The notes under the pieces are model-generated. The model saw only the letters and a list, made by a program, of their open reading frames with translations, had not been told where the DNA came from and made no database searches. The position numbers were made by a program, and so were the translations under genes. 64,000 nt of DNA from Sinohyriopsis cumingii (lineage: Eukaryota; Mollusca; Bivalvia; Unionida; Unionidae), in assembly GCA_028554795.2 (NCBI GenBank), contig CM068830.1, forward strand, positions 49,118,227 through 49,182,226, in the 5' to 3' direction. Positions 35,433-45,308 of this stretch are shown here, piece by piece. Positions within the stretch are counted from its first letter, which is position 1; each line of letters begins with the position of its first letter.

Positions 35433-35776
35433 TTTTTAATAATTCACTCACTCTTCGCTGATGCTACTTTGGATGGGGCGAAATGGTGTTTGGAAACGGT
35501 TATACTTGTCCTGTGTGCCACGGGAGTAGAAGTCGAAGGTAGTGGTGGAGGTGGATGTGGTAAAGGAATGGCTTTGGTCTTCTTTTCTATTTTCACTTCT
35601 GGTTTCCCTTCTTTCCTTTTGACTTCTGTGAAGGAGGAGTGGACATCATCTTCTTAACCCAAGCGTTCAGTTCTCCACGGTGGGGAGTGCGGGAACGGGT
35701 GAACAAGGACGCTGCAATATTACTAGGAATGGGAGCTGCTGACGATGTTTGAAGGATTTCACACGCCTCGTCTTCC
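35433..35776. other. Degenerate stretch
   Basis: Short plus-strand ORFs (for example 35469-35657, Gly-rich) look like antisense shadows. No family was recognised. On the minus strand it could hold the C-terminal tail of the structural protein that follows. Confidence 0.25.
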
Positions 35777-36833
35777 TCATGCTTTCTTTGTGTCTATCTT
35801 GACCGCTGGGAGTGGTGGTGGACTTTTCTTCAGGGTATTAAAATCTTTCAGAGTGGTTAGAGCTGTTTCGTCAAAAGCTTTCTGATGACAAAGTTGCAGT
35901 CGTTGCAAGAGTTGACCGTACTTTTGCGATGTTTCTGTTTCGGAAACATCGTTGCGATCCATCAATGACTGCAATTTGAGTTGCAATTGGGACATCTCGG
36001 TCAAAATCGAATTGGTAGGCAATTGTGGGGTTCGTCGTTCTTGCCAACAATGTAATTCCTTCCATCACTTGTAAGGCAATAAAGATAGTTTTTGTCCTTC
36101 CATTCGATTTCAAGAGTTACGGATGAGATCTTTGGAATCCAGAGGTACCTTTTATCTCGCTTCCACGAGCCATCTCAGCATCGTTCCCAATACTCTTTTC
36201 AGCAAAGGTCCTAACAACAGAGGCAACATTCCTCCGCGTTGTACCAACATCTACTTTTGACGAATGGGTATTTTCTTTTGAACCATTTGGCGAAGAACGT
36301 GACGATGTTTCGCTAAGCATTTTTTTCTTCTGTTGTTTAGACAAAGGTATCGTGTCTTTCAAGACGTTCAAACAACATTAGCATACGGTATCGATGACAT
36401 CATTGGAGACGGCTTGAATGAGTCTTTTTCGCATGGATGGAGAAGCTTTGGACAGGACTGACAACATGTCCCCATGTTTGTCTAAACGAGGAGACAGTCC
36501 TTTCCTTTTATTTCCTTTGGGTTTAAAAGAGGGATGGGATCTGGGGGAAGACATCTTTGGGTCTTCAGGAGCACAAAAACACTGATGCCCATTCTTTTCC
36601 TCAGGTCTTTTAAATACTGGAACGCGTCGCCACTGATTGTCTTTACGTCGCATCAACTTGATGAAAGGCATCACGCGTAATGGAGGGGTTCGCAAAGGAC
36701 CAAATCGGGACAGTTCTTGTTTGGACAAATCCAGTAAACTCTGTAACATGCCCGACCTCTCTTGGACTTTGATTTTAGGAGCAGGTACTTTGTGAGCAGC
36801 TGCCACTGCAGTTAAAGAGGAGGAGGGTGTCAC
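35777..36833 (-). pseudogene. Conserved Polinton structural/accessory protein, broken
   Basis: Minus-strand pieces in three frames. 36833-36378 ends with SPSMRKRLIQAVSNDVIDTVC. 36371-36117 starts NVLKDTIPLSKQQKKKM, and an alternative frame there shows a hydrophobic RGGMLPLLLGPLLK stretch. 36022-35777 is a helical segment (LQLKLQSLMDRNDVSE). This order, a short helix with paired basic residues, then a Leu-rich hydrophobic segment, then a helical region, matches a conserved but functionally unassigned protein encoded next to capsid genes in animal Polintons. The frames are disrupted. Confidence 0.5.
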
Positions 36834-37490
36834 CGCTGGAGACGTTTTTGGAGACGCGGATTTCTATTGTTCATCACCTCAGGAAGAACGGTTGTCAAAT
36901 TGGGTTTGGCTGGCATCACAAGCAACGGAGAATGGGAAGAACCTGAGGCTACTGGAGACGCAGTTACCGTCTCTGCAGGTCGTGGTTTGCGAATGTAAGG
37001 TTGCGTCATGGTCGAAGTACCTCTCTTGCGGGTAGAAACTGTTTTCTGTGGGCTTTTCTTTTTCTGTTGTTGTGACCTGGTCTTGCCATCGTTGCTCTTT
37101 TTCTTCCTTGGGCCTCGTTTGGGTTTTTTGGGAGTGGCTTTTTTCTTGGGGAGAACTTTGGTGGCAAAAGTATCCAATTTTAAGGGAGAGCGAATGATGA
37201 CAACTCCTAGACAACCGCTACCTCCAGGTTTCAAAATGATTTGCTTTTTGGTTTGAGTGTCGATGTGGGGATCGGTCAGTTTTGTCAAGGCTACATTGTT
37301 TCTCTCAAAAAAGCGTTTGATTTGATGAGGAATGTGAATGATGCCTTGCAGTAACTGACGTGCTGTCACATCGTAAGACTTCTCTGAGACTGGCTTCTAA
37401 GACACGAGTACGAATTTTTTGATTTTTTCGCGACTGATACCGTACAAGGATCGAATCAATTTGACGGGAAGATGAGACTGAAGGGATGTC
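36830..37490 (-). pseudogene. Basic Lys/Arg/Ser-rich protein, probable virion core or integrase-linked protein
   Basis: From a possible ATG at 37490 (MTSLQSHLPVKLIRSLYG), one in-frame TAG lies near 37,397, and the frame then stays open to 36830 (ARQLLQGIIHIPHQIKRFF, then a KKKATPKKPKRGPRKKK stretch). The strongly basic middle would bind DNA, as core proteins of related viruses do. No family could be named. It overlaps the next gene by four bases. Confidence 0.4.
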
Positions 37491-37630
37491 ATGTTGACGT
37501 CGTGTGAAACAGATCCAAAGTGTCCGAGGTTTTTATATATTGATATGTTAAGTCCACGAACGGGACGTGTACAGGACAGGCCATCCGTCTTGACACCAAT
37601 CGCAAATAATCGGGGTGGGTGGGTGGGTGT

Positions 37631-38254
37631 TTAATCTACGAGTAAGTAGGCGTGTGGAGCTTGTGTGGCATGGTCGTACGGATGAGTCAGCCAAGGCGTT
37701 CCTAACTGTTTGACTAAGACTTGCACTTGTGATTTATCTCTAGGGCTTTTAAACAAGACCGCGTAATGAGCTATGACACTGATGGCGCGATGGGCTTTAC
37801 TTTGTTGAAACAAATGTTGAGTAATGTAAATAATACTGGCATTACGATGATGCCCTTTGCGCGTAAACCACAGTTTAATTTCTTCGTCTTCTGCAAACAT
37901 GTCATCGAAAATGACCAGATGGGTTTGACTGGGATCAGACACGATTCCGTCGTCTTCGTTAGGAATACCTTCCACAAACACGATGGAATCGCCTTGGCTT
38001 TCAAGCAAGAGACTCTACGCCGCTTGCCACTCTTTGTAACACTACAGGACTCTTTGTGGTGAACGATCGATCAAATGATGTTTATTTTAAATCACACGTT
38101 TGACAAATTCGGTTTTGCCTGAAAAACTAGGTCCAGCAATTATCATGTTAAAGGGATGGCGATGATACAAGGCATCCCAACTGCCACAATCTAAGTGTTC
38201 GTCGATGACTTTGAAATTGGAGGAAGAGGGAGCAGAGACAGCAGAGTTAGCCAT
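37631..38254 (-). pseudogene. FtsK/HerA (A32-like) DNA-packaging ATPase of the first Polinton, broken
   Basis: The start at 38254 leads to the Walker A motif GPSFSGKTEF near 38,110-38,140, then a stop at 38,088. After a frame change, 38008-37631 carries Walker B (LVIFDDM) and the downstream YITQHLF sensor region. Such ATPases pump genomic DNA into Polinton and related capsids. It is the last recognisable core gene on this side of the remnant. Confidence 0.75.
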
Positions 38255-38340
38255 AGTGCAAGGAAATGTCACTTTTGACACGAAGACAGACACGAAAAGA
38301 GTTTTTATACTTTTTCAGGACACTTTTATCGCAAGTTAAA

Positions 38341-38538
38341 ATGGAGCAACACAAAAGACAAAAATACATAAAATCCAAATGGTTAAGTGCATCAATCAAA
38401 ACGATCAAAGTCGAATATGAACAAGTCTCTGTACAACATGCTTTTGGTAATGATCTTACAATTTCTACATGGGGTAATGTCACACAGGTGTCCTTCCGGA
38501 ATGATCTTCCGGAAATGTCCATGACAGTCCTGTCCTGA
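38341..38538 (+). CDS. Small hypothetical ORF
   Basis: ATG at 38341, 65 codons, basic N-terminus (MEQHKRQKYIKSKW). It is divergent from the ATPase start, 86 bp away, so it could be a small early gene. A minus-strand ORF of similar length overlaps it, and no family is recognised. Confidence 0.2.
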   Translation: MEQHKRQKYIKSKWLSASIKTIKVEYEQVSVQHAFGNDLTISTWGNVTQVSFRNDLPEMSMTVLS

Positions 38539-38629
38539 AGGGAGTGGTTGTCCTCGGTGACGGGTTCTTCTAGCACTGTCACTTACACAGGTTTAACAGT
38601 TACTTTTTCCCTGACGTTTGAATTGAAGA

Positions 38630-38879
38630 TCACAACTCTTGCGCATAATTCGCCACTTCTTTGATCCAAGCCTCAAGGTCTCAATTTTTCCAATCACGTA
38701 CATCTGTCCAATGAGGGTGTATGTCACAAGTTACACACACATCATCATACACATCTTCGGTACCTAAGAGTTGACGAATCTTTTTTTTTTTCTCGAAGAG
38801 GTCGGAAAGTATCCAGATGAAAACGCAATGCTTTGAACAAGACGAGTTTCTCGTGCTCATTTAAAAATTGCACTTTCAT
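38630..38879 (-). pseudogene. Small conserved-looking protein, frameshifted
   Basis: The start at 38879 opens MKVQFLNEHEKLVLFKALRF. An A run near 38,780 (ten or more T on plus) shifts the frame, after which a TEDVYDDVCVTCDIHPHW segment with a CxxC follows, then one TGA before a short tail ending at 38630. It is not recognised. Its decay matches the neighbouring Polinton genes. Confidence 0.3.
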
Positions 38880-39480
38880 GTTTTATTTGGTGGTAAGTAC
38901 TGTTCGTAAAGCGTCCACAAGGAATCGACTGGTAAAGGGCTTCAGACTGTCGTGATGAATGGAAAGTCTCAAGCGATTTCTTATTTGGCTTCACATTGTC
39001 GTTTCGGTTTGGTTAACAAAAAATCCCAAACCTCGGCGATGAAGCCCTCTGCTTTATACAGTGGTACATTGGACTTGAAATCTATAAACTTCACCGTGTG
39101 AGCGTAAGCCGTTGTACTATAAAGAGGAGCGCTTTTCCGTCTCTCGAATGTGTTAGTACTTTTCAGGGTTTACTAATGGTGGTGAACTTTGGCTGGGCGT
39201 AGGCTCTCTGGGTACGGATTCTGGGTCACTCATATCATCTTCAAAATCTCTGACTGAATTTGTGCCAAGACTTCAGCTACTGTACGAGGCGATAAATCAC
39301 GTTTCTGCCTGATACTTTCTTCTCCTTTCTCCACGACATGATGCGATAGTTTCATCTTGACTGCGAAAAGTCAAATGACTACATTTTAAACTCAGTGGCT
39401 TTATATCCACGTTAGACTAGCGTATATGTAAAGGGCATGTGTCTTCCCTTCCAATGTTCATTTCACTCTCAATCCGAGCA
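38880..39480 (-). other. Degenerate minus-strand coding remnants
   Basis: An open piece from ATG 39355 to 39232 (MKLSHHVVEKGEESIRQK...) and a further frame-broken piece at 39170-38890 show coding-like composition without a recognised domain. They are probably small genes of the first Polinton. No polymerase motif was seen here. Confidence 0.25.
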
Positions 39481-39485
39481 GAACG

Positions 39486-39782
39486 ATGGAAGAGCCCACA
39501 CAGATCGAACTTCTGATCAGAGCTTTGCGAGGTGTCATAAGAAAATTTTCTTCAGACAATCCGACGGACTACTCCCCCTCCTTTCGAGACAAAAGTTAAG
39601 ATACTTGCTATATCTGTAAGAAGAAAGGACATTGGTCTTCAGAGTGTCCAGACCGTCAAAAAAAGACAGGTGACAGAAGAGACAAAAGTCAAGATACCTG
39701 TTATCATTGTCAAGAAAAAGGATATTGGTCTTCAGAATGCCCTAAGAAACAACAGGAGCAAGAGAAAGAGAGGTGTTTGTGA
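39486..39782 (+). pseudogene. Zinc-knuckle protein with internal 93-bp duplication and one stop
   Basis: ATG at 39486 opens MEEPTQIELLIRALRG. After 37 codons a TAA (39597-39599) interrupts, and the frame then continues with a CX2CX4HX4C knuckle (CYICKKKGHWSSEC) and a second, degenerate copy (CYHCQEKGYWSSEC, His replaced by Tyr) 93 bp downstream. The stop is at the exact position of a Gln codon (CAA at 39690) in the second repeat, so a single C-to-T change explains it. Zinc knuckles bind single-stranded nucleic acid. A Lys/Arg/Glu-rich reading follows in another frame. It is divergent from the rest of the Polinton. Confidence 0.5.
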
Positions 39783-39923
39783 ACAGGAAGAAGAGGTACC
39801 CTCCCCCCAAAGGAAGAACCCAGGTAGGTGCAGAAAGAGAAAAAAGAGAAGAAAAGAAGACGAGAAGAAAGTGAGGATGAAGAGGAGGAAAAACATGTGA
39901 AAGTCAAGAAATTAAAAAAAAAA

Positions 39924-39947
39924 CAGAGAGAGAGAGAGAGAGAGAGT
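39924..39947. repeat. (AG)n microsatellite
   Basis: About twelve AG units follow a poly-A run. It probably lies at or near the right edge of the first Polinton remnant. Confidence 0.9.
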
Positions 39948-40233
39948 GAACAAAGAGACAGTAGAAATCTATGAACTTTTTAAAGTCTTGTGTTGTGTTG
40001 TGAATTGGATTGTAAAATTTGTACCAGAGAAGACCAGAAAGAAAACTTAAGTGTCGTTTGGTTTTGATTTTTAAGAATGTGGACCTACACTCACGCATTC
40101 ACTCACTCACTCACACACAAAAGAAGGCTTTTGAGTTTTACTTGATTTTGGCAATTGAAATACTACCTCCTTACGACAGAAGTGGTTGGCCCTGAAAAGG
40201 ACCGTTGGGTATTTGTTTGTTTAAAATAAACAC

Positions 40234-40660
40234 TCAGGAAGAGGACGTAATCATCTTTAACTGCTTTAAGTCTTTGCCACGGCCAAGGCCTACTTCTGGA
40301 CTGGCTCCTGTCAATGATGATTTGCTAGAAATCACTAGAGGTGGTATCGCAGGCGTAGTAACAGGGCTGGGTTGTTTGGCTCGAGAAGGTCTTTGTCTCT
40401 TGGGTCGTAATAAAGAAGTCTGATACATTTGTTTCACACTCCTTAACTCTGCTAAAATTTCTAAAAGTACCGTCCCCGTTTGGCTTTCACTATTCTCCTT
40501 CTCTACTAGACATTGTCTCTTCTCTACTGCTTCTTCCAATCGTTTCCTTCTTGCCTCTTCTTCTTCTCGCTGTTGCTGTTGAAGGAGAAAAGATTGTTCT
40601 GCTTCTTTCTGCTGTTGTAAATATTATCTTCAATTCTTCTTTCTGTCTCTGTTTAAGATC
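40234..40660 (-). pseudogene. Coiled-coil protein fragment
   Basis: The 101-codon frame 40539-40234 begins EEAVEKRQCLVEKEN and ends in a basic/Pro-rich tail (RPKRQRPSRAKQPSP). Upstream, in the same sense, a Gln/Glu-rich coiled-coil reading (LLQQQQREEEEARRKR) extends to about 40,660 with a broken frame. Such Glu/Gln-rich helices occur in Myb/SANT-like and structural proteins; I cannot decide between them. It lies between the two Polinton families. Confidence 0.3.
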
Positions 40661-40848
40661 ATCGACGTGTGATAAAGAAGGAAGCAGCAGAGAGGGCGAA
40701 CAGACTCTAATTGACTCACTCTCTATTTCAATAAATATGCCTTCCTGGAAATCGCAAAAAAAAGGTTCGAAATGAACGTGCCTGGAAATCTTAGGGAAAG
40801 ATTTACCAATCGAGTGCCGATTCGGAGACTTCGCCGTCGTTGCTACTA

Positions 40849-41511
40849 TTAATTAAAAACTTTATCAAGACCGATTCGATATCGTGACAGTGGGTCATGT
40901 AAGTGTATTGTTATAAAACCATGCGGGGATAACTGAGCCTGACTAGATAAATTTTTGAATTTAATTATATCCATATCACCGCTACACCAAGTCGGATAAA
41001 TATTTCGCAACTTGTGAGTATCAACTCCGTTAAACACAGCAAGGATATTACAATTATCCCTAATTACTTTTTGGTATTTGTGTATACCGTTGAGTAACAT
41101 AAATCACATCTGTGTTTTATGCCAACCGCGTGAAAAAATTATGGACTGTTTATCCAGCATTAGATCATCGTACACAACTAAATTATTAATAAACCCATCA
41201 ATGTCATCTATGGACGGCGCATCATTGAAGTCAGTGATAAATTCAACAACAACGTCATCACCGCGCTCATCCAACAACTTTGCGTTTTCATTAAAATCCA
41301 TGAGTACATCATAGCATCTCTGATGATCTACAGACGGAGCAATTAAATGTAACTTATCCCATTTCAACCACCTCATTATCAAATTAAGTAACAGTTGCGT
41401 CTTACCACTTGCAGATGGACCTATTAAGATCATTCGGACCGAATTTGATAGCGCTACGTGATGTTTAACCGGCTGTTGTTTTCTTGTCGCTGAGAAATCA
41501 ATTACATTCAT
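40849..41511 (-). pseudogene. Packaging ATPase of the older element, frameshifted
   Basis: Homologue of the ATPase at 59,128-59,778. ATG at 41511 (MNVIDFSATRKQQPVKHHV), Walker A GPSASGKTQLLLNL, Walker B NLVVYDDLML. The frame ends at 41104 and the C-terminal third continues in a different frame (41100-40849: KVIRDNCNILAVFNGVDTH, ending SRYRIGLDKVFN). It is the outermost gene of the older element, as in the younger one. Confidence 0.8.
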
Positions 41512-41534
41512 GTTAGAGAAATATAATAAATAAT

Positions 41535-41740
41535 ATGGATTTATATTGTGTGAAATGCAGGACGCGTACTCCAACAAGTACACTAACAACTATTACAACA
41601 AAAATAACAGGTCAGCAGTTACAGGTAAGTGTGAACGATGCGGTACAAAGAAATTTAAATTGATTTCTGATCCATACAATATAAAAAAAAGAGGAGGTGA
41701 AATTGCCGCCCAGTTAGCCAAACTACCAGGAACTCCGTAG
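41535..41740 (+). pseudogene. DUF5679-like zinc-ribbon protein of the older element, frameshifted
   Basis: ATG at 41535 gives MDLYCVKCRTRT. The second Cys pair (GKCERCGTKKFKL) is in another frame around 41,620-41,660. The two CxxC pairs and spacing match the homologue at 58,941-59,114. It is divergent from the ATPase start, 23 bp away. Confidence 0.65.
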
Positions 41741-42053
41741 GCTAAGTACCCAGGAGAAAAACACCTCCCAGGATATAATTACTGTGGCCCTGGAACCAGA
41801 CTTGATATCAGACTTGATAACCAAGATCAACCAAAACCAGGTGAATATCCAATAAATGCTATTGATAAAGCGTGTCATGCTCATGATGTAGCTTATAAAA
41901 GTAATGATCTGCAGCATAGGCATATTGCAGATGTGAAATTAATTCACGCGCTAAATTCCATTTAAAAATAAATCTTTCAAAGAATCATTAGCTAATTGGT
42001 TGGTGAGATCTGCAATCAAGGGTAAGCTTGTATTGGGAAACCGAGTTTCCTAA
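41717..42053 (+). pseudogene. Phospholipase A2-domain protein of the older element, broken
   Basis: Homologue of 58,609-58,944. The initiator codon is lost, and a Trp codon of the younger copy is TAG here (41738-41740). The calcium-loop motif YNYCGPGTRL and the catalytic ACHAHDVAY (His-Asp, Tyr) are kept. After about residue 85 the frame breaks, resuming near the end to a TAA at 42051-42053. Confidence 0.7.
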
Positions 42054-42084
42054 GCTGGTAATTAATCATCCGATTATTGAAATA

Positions 42085-43028
42085 ATGGAGTCGATTTATT
42101 ATTCCCCAAGAGGGTGCTGGAAGGGTAGAGCAGCGATTAGTAAACTCGCTTCGGCGGCAGGTGTCTAACGTTCTACTGCTAAAAAATGTTTAGCCCGACA
42201 GGCGATATGGCAAATTTACCTACCACCGCCTACAACAATTCATTACGCACATTTTGATGTCAGCGTCCCTAATGAAGTTCATCAGGCTGATATTCTATTT
42301 TTACCACATGATACTCTCAAAATTGGAAGACGTCGAGTAACATACAAATACGCGCTAACTGTCGTTGATGTTGCAAGTAGATATAAAGAAGCAAATCCGT
42401 TATCAACAAAGACAGCTGCTGAAGTAGCTTTTGCGTTTAAACGAATTAATCGACGAAGTGGTCTAAAATGGCCACAGCTGTTACAGGTTGATCCTGGCAA
42501 AGAATTTCAGGGCGCAGTATCATCGCTGATGAAGCAACATAATGTCAAAATACGACGAGGACATACTGCATTTCACCGCGATCAGGCCATGGTTGAACGA
42601 TTTAATCGAACGCTTGCTGAGCGGTTATTTGGATAACGAAGGAAATCATTTAAGATACAAGATCTCGCGAGTGGGTTGCAAGATTACCAAATATGATAGC
42701 TGCATTAAATAATGAAATTACTCGAACCACCAACATGAAAACTATTAACGCAATTACAAGCGAGCATATACCAGCACAACGACGTGATTTTTCAGCGCAG
42801 CCAGTCCTGGGTTCTGTCACTGTAAGATATTTATATGAACCCGGTGAACTTGAAGGTGGTAAAAAAGAGCGACTGATGCTGTCTGGAGTATTACAACACA
42901 CAAAATTTCCAGCGTGGTAAAATCCACGGGTAGACCTGCATTCAACAGCTCATCAACGTGGATTTACACGTGAACAATTACAAGTAATTCCCGAAGACAC
43001 GCAATTACCACCGCGATCACTTAACTAG
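42085..43028 (+). pseudogene. rve-type integrase of the older element, broken
   Basis: ATG at 42085 (MESIYYSPRGCWKGR). A TAA lies in the N-terminal part near 42,166. All three catalytic regions can still be read: HQADILFLP, LLQVDPGKEF and QAMVERFNRTLAERL. The frame breaks after the last of these (about 42,635) and resumes to the TAG at 43026-43028. It ends facing the helicase gene, overlapping it by eight bases. Confidence 0.75.
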
Positions 43029-45010
43029 CGCCTCGACGTCGATTACACTCGAGACAGGTCAACATCACATTTTCTCGTGTATGACCGCGACTACTATCTT
43101 TTCTATCTACGGTAAATCGCCTTGGATTATTACTCGAGTACTGCCATAATATTACACAATTACAACTCGCACAGTGATTATTCTGCTGCTGTTTTAGCGC
43201 TATGACAAATTCAACATCGAGTTCAAAGTCGCATTTTAGTTGTTTGTCACTTTGTTTATAACCGGTTAATATTTTTCTTACTGTATCGCTGTCAATAACA
43301 TCACTGATGGTTTCTGTAACGTCTATGCCAATTCTCCGCAGCTGAGATATTCTTCTGACTCGAGATACTGCAAGATAAACTAAGTTTAACCATTCGACAC
43401 GATCGTCGTCAATCCAAAATCGAGTATCAGAGATAGTTAACCCCTGAGATGAGTGAATTGTCATTGCGTATCCTAAAGTCCACGGGGATTTATCAGCGAG
43501 TAGCGCATCCTCAACAACACTGACATCAACCAAAACAACATCAGTTAATACGAGATTCTGTTTCTCAATCTGTCCTGATATATCAACGTCGATATTCTGT
43601 CGTCGTGTATCAACTGGTCTATAACACAATGGTACACGTAGATATGAAAACTTTTCTTTATGCAACTGAAATAACCGCTGTTGAAGTGTATTAAGAACTA
43701 TCCTTCTTCCTGCCACTATTAAATCATTTGGTCTCCACACTTGCAGAAAGTCGTTCATTGACGTTTCTGAAATTATTTTACGCACTATTTCACACTGAAT
43801 TTTATAAGGTTGTACTCTGTTTACTTATTTGAATTCTCTTAATTCTGTATCAAGAGATCTATGTTCACCAGTAATCTCCTCGTAATAATCTACAAAATTC
43901 TTTAGCCAATCATGTGGAGATAACCCAACAAACGGTGGTGGTTGACCGTGATCGCAGCACATTATCACAGCTGTATTTTTCAATAGCAACCAATCGAGAA
44001 ACATTTTTAATGTATCTTTAGATACTGTACATATCTCATCCAAAATAATAATTTTTGGAATATATTTCACTCCCATTAGGTCAGGAGTCCATGTGTCACC
44101 CTTGTGTCGAAACAAGCTGTGATAAGTACATGATTGCACTCCTTGTTATTTGATTTCTCTTGCAAGTATGTGTGTAGGTGTTAAAACAAGCATATCACCT
44201 GAATTCTGTCGAAATAATTCGAATACCCGAGTTGTCTTACCAGAACCTCCCGGCCCGTTTAGATACACCGTCTTGTGTCTGGATACTGGATCATACACAG
44301 ATGGCGCAGACGATAATTCTGATATCTGATTGCTGTAATAAATATATTGGATCTCAACATCTGCGGATTCAGAATAATTATATAAAATTTCTTCTTTTAT
44401 TCTCCACGAATCCCATGATGCATCGGTACTTGTAAAACGAGTCAATAATTCTAAATATTTTGTACCGATATAAAATGAATCCTTTGCAACTCTGACTGCA
44501 GTGTCAGGGAATCTATTTATCATTGATAATACATTTATAGAAACATAAACGAGCACTGAGGATCTTAAATGAGTAAACTGAGGCGACTCGCCATCAATAT
44601 AACCAACAATTGCATCTAGCCGTGTTCCGTCAGATAAGTTAGCGTTTTCTTGACTTACAAATATATTTCTCGCTGTTGCATCAGCGATTATAAAATCTTA
44701 TTTAGCATCATCTAGAATTAATCGTGCATAATGTCGTTTGTGATCATATGCCCCCCCCCCCCTTTGAGTAAATTTACCGATTATTCTTCTACCGAGATCC
44801 TTTGCGGTTTTATCATCATCAGGTGGTGGTAACCAAACTTCGGTCTGCTTCCGATATGATATGATTGCCTCACTAACAATCAACGATATTAATATTTTAC
44901 AATCAAGCATATATCATAATAAAACTATTGGTGCCAAGCGTTTTTCTGAAAAGTGTCTACCAAACCAAACATAGCAGATCGGATGAAGACCCTTAGCAAA
45001 CTCGAATGAT
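43021..45010 (-). pseudogene. 3' part of the older PolB-like/SF1 helicase/HNH gene
   Basis: Homologous to 55,980-57,684 but longer at the C-terminus. Pieces: 45010-44925 (polymerase region, reading into VSFEFAK), 44910-44698 (SEAIISYRKQTEVWLPP), 44556-44146 (Walker A GPGGSGKTTRV), 44139-43825 (DEICTVSKDTLK, motif III DHGQPPP) and 43785-43021 (TIHSSQGLT, YLAVSRVRRISQL). The last piece carries a domain absent from the younger copy: CASCNCVI, then FTVDRKDSSRGHTRENVML and CLECNRRRG, a classic HNH nuclease pattern with two CxxC pairs. It is interrupted by frame changes, one near a C run at 44,753-44,764. The 5' part is at 60,022-61,391. Confidence 0.75.
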
Positions 45011-45015
45011 ACAAT
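45011..45015. repeat. Target-site duplication, left copy (ACAAT)
   Basis: ACAAT abuts the left TIR; the same ACAAT follows the right TIR at 60022-60026. A sixth matching base (TACAAT) is possible if the terminal base of the element is shared. Polintons usually duplicate 5-6 bp. Confidence 0.85.
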
Positions 45016-45230
45016 AAGCAGCAGGGAAGTTTAACAGACCTTAGTTTCCAGACCAAATAAACCTTCCTACGCGAACTTTCTCCGTAGAAACCTCGGATTT
45101 CATTTTTACGGCCTTCTACGGAGATCAATTTTCATGCATTTCAGACCGAGTGCATCGGTTGGTCGCGCCGTGTGTGTTAGTAAATATAGCGTTCGAGACA
45201 GGAAAAATAAATGTCGGGGAATAATTTTTT
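45016..45230 (+). repeat. Left terminal inverted repeat
   Basis: AAGCAGCAGGGAAGTTTAAC... to ataattttt. It matches the right end over 215 bp with only a few mismatches. Within it CTCCGTAGAA (45080-45089) and TTCTACGGAG (45114-45123) form a 10-bp internal hairpin, conserved in the other TIR. Polinton TIRs hold the integrase recognition ends and probably the origin for protein-primed replication; the latter is known for the group, not shown here. Confidence 0.9.
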
Positions 45231-45308
45231 GTGTTAATTTTTTTGTTGCATTGTCCGGCTGCTTTTGTCCATTTTACGTCGCATTAAAATAATATACTTG
45301 AAAATAAT

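Noticed and set aside
36879..37256. Alternative overlapping ORFs on both strands in the basic-protein region
   Set aside because: Their composition follows from the A/G-rich codons of the minus-strand Lys/Arg-rich reading; no motif supports them.
44925..45128. ORF spanning the left TIR (and its mirror at 59,909-60,184) as a real small protein
   Set aside because: The frame lies in the inverted repeat and crosses the element boundary into the older gene; its duplication merely reflects the TIR.
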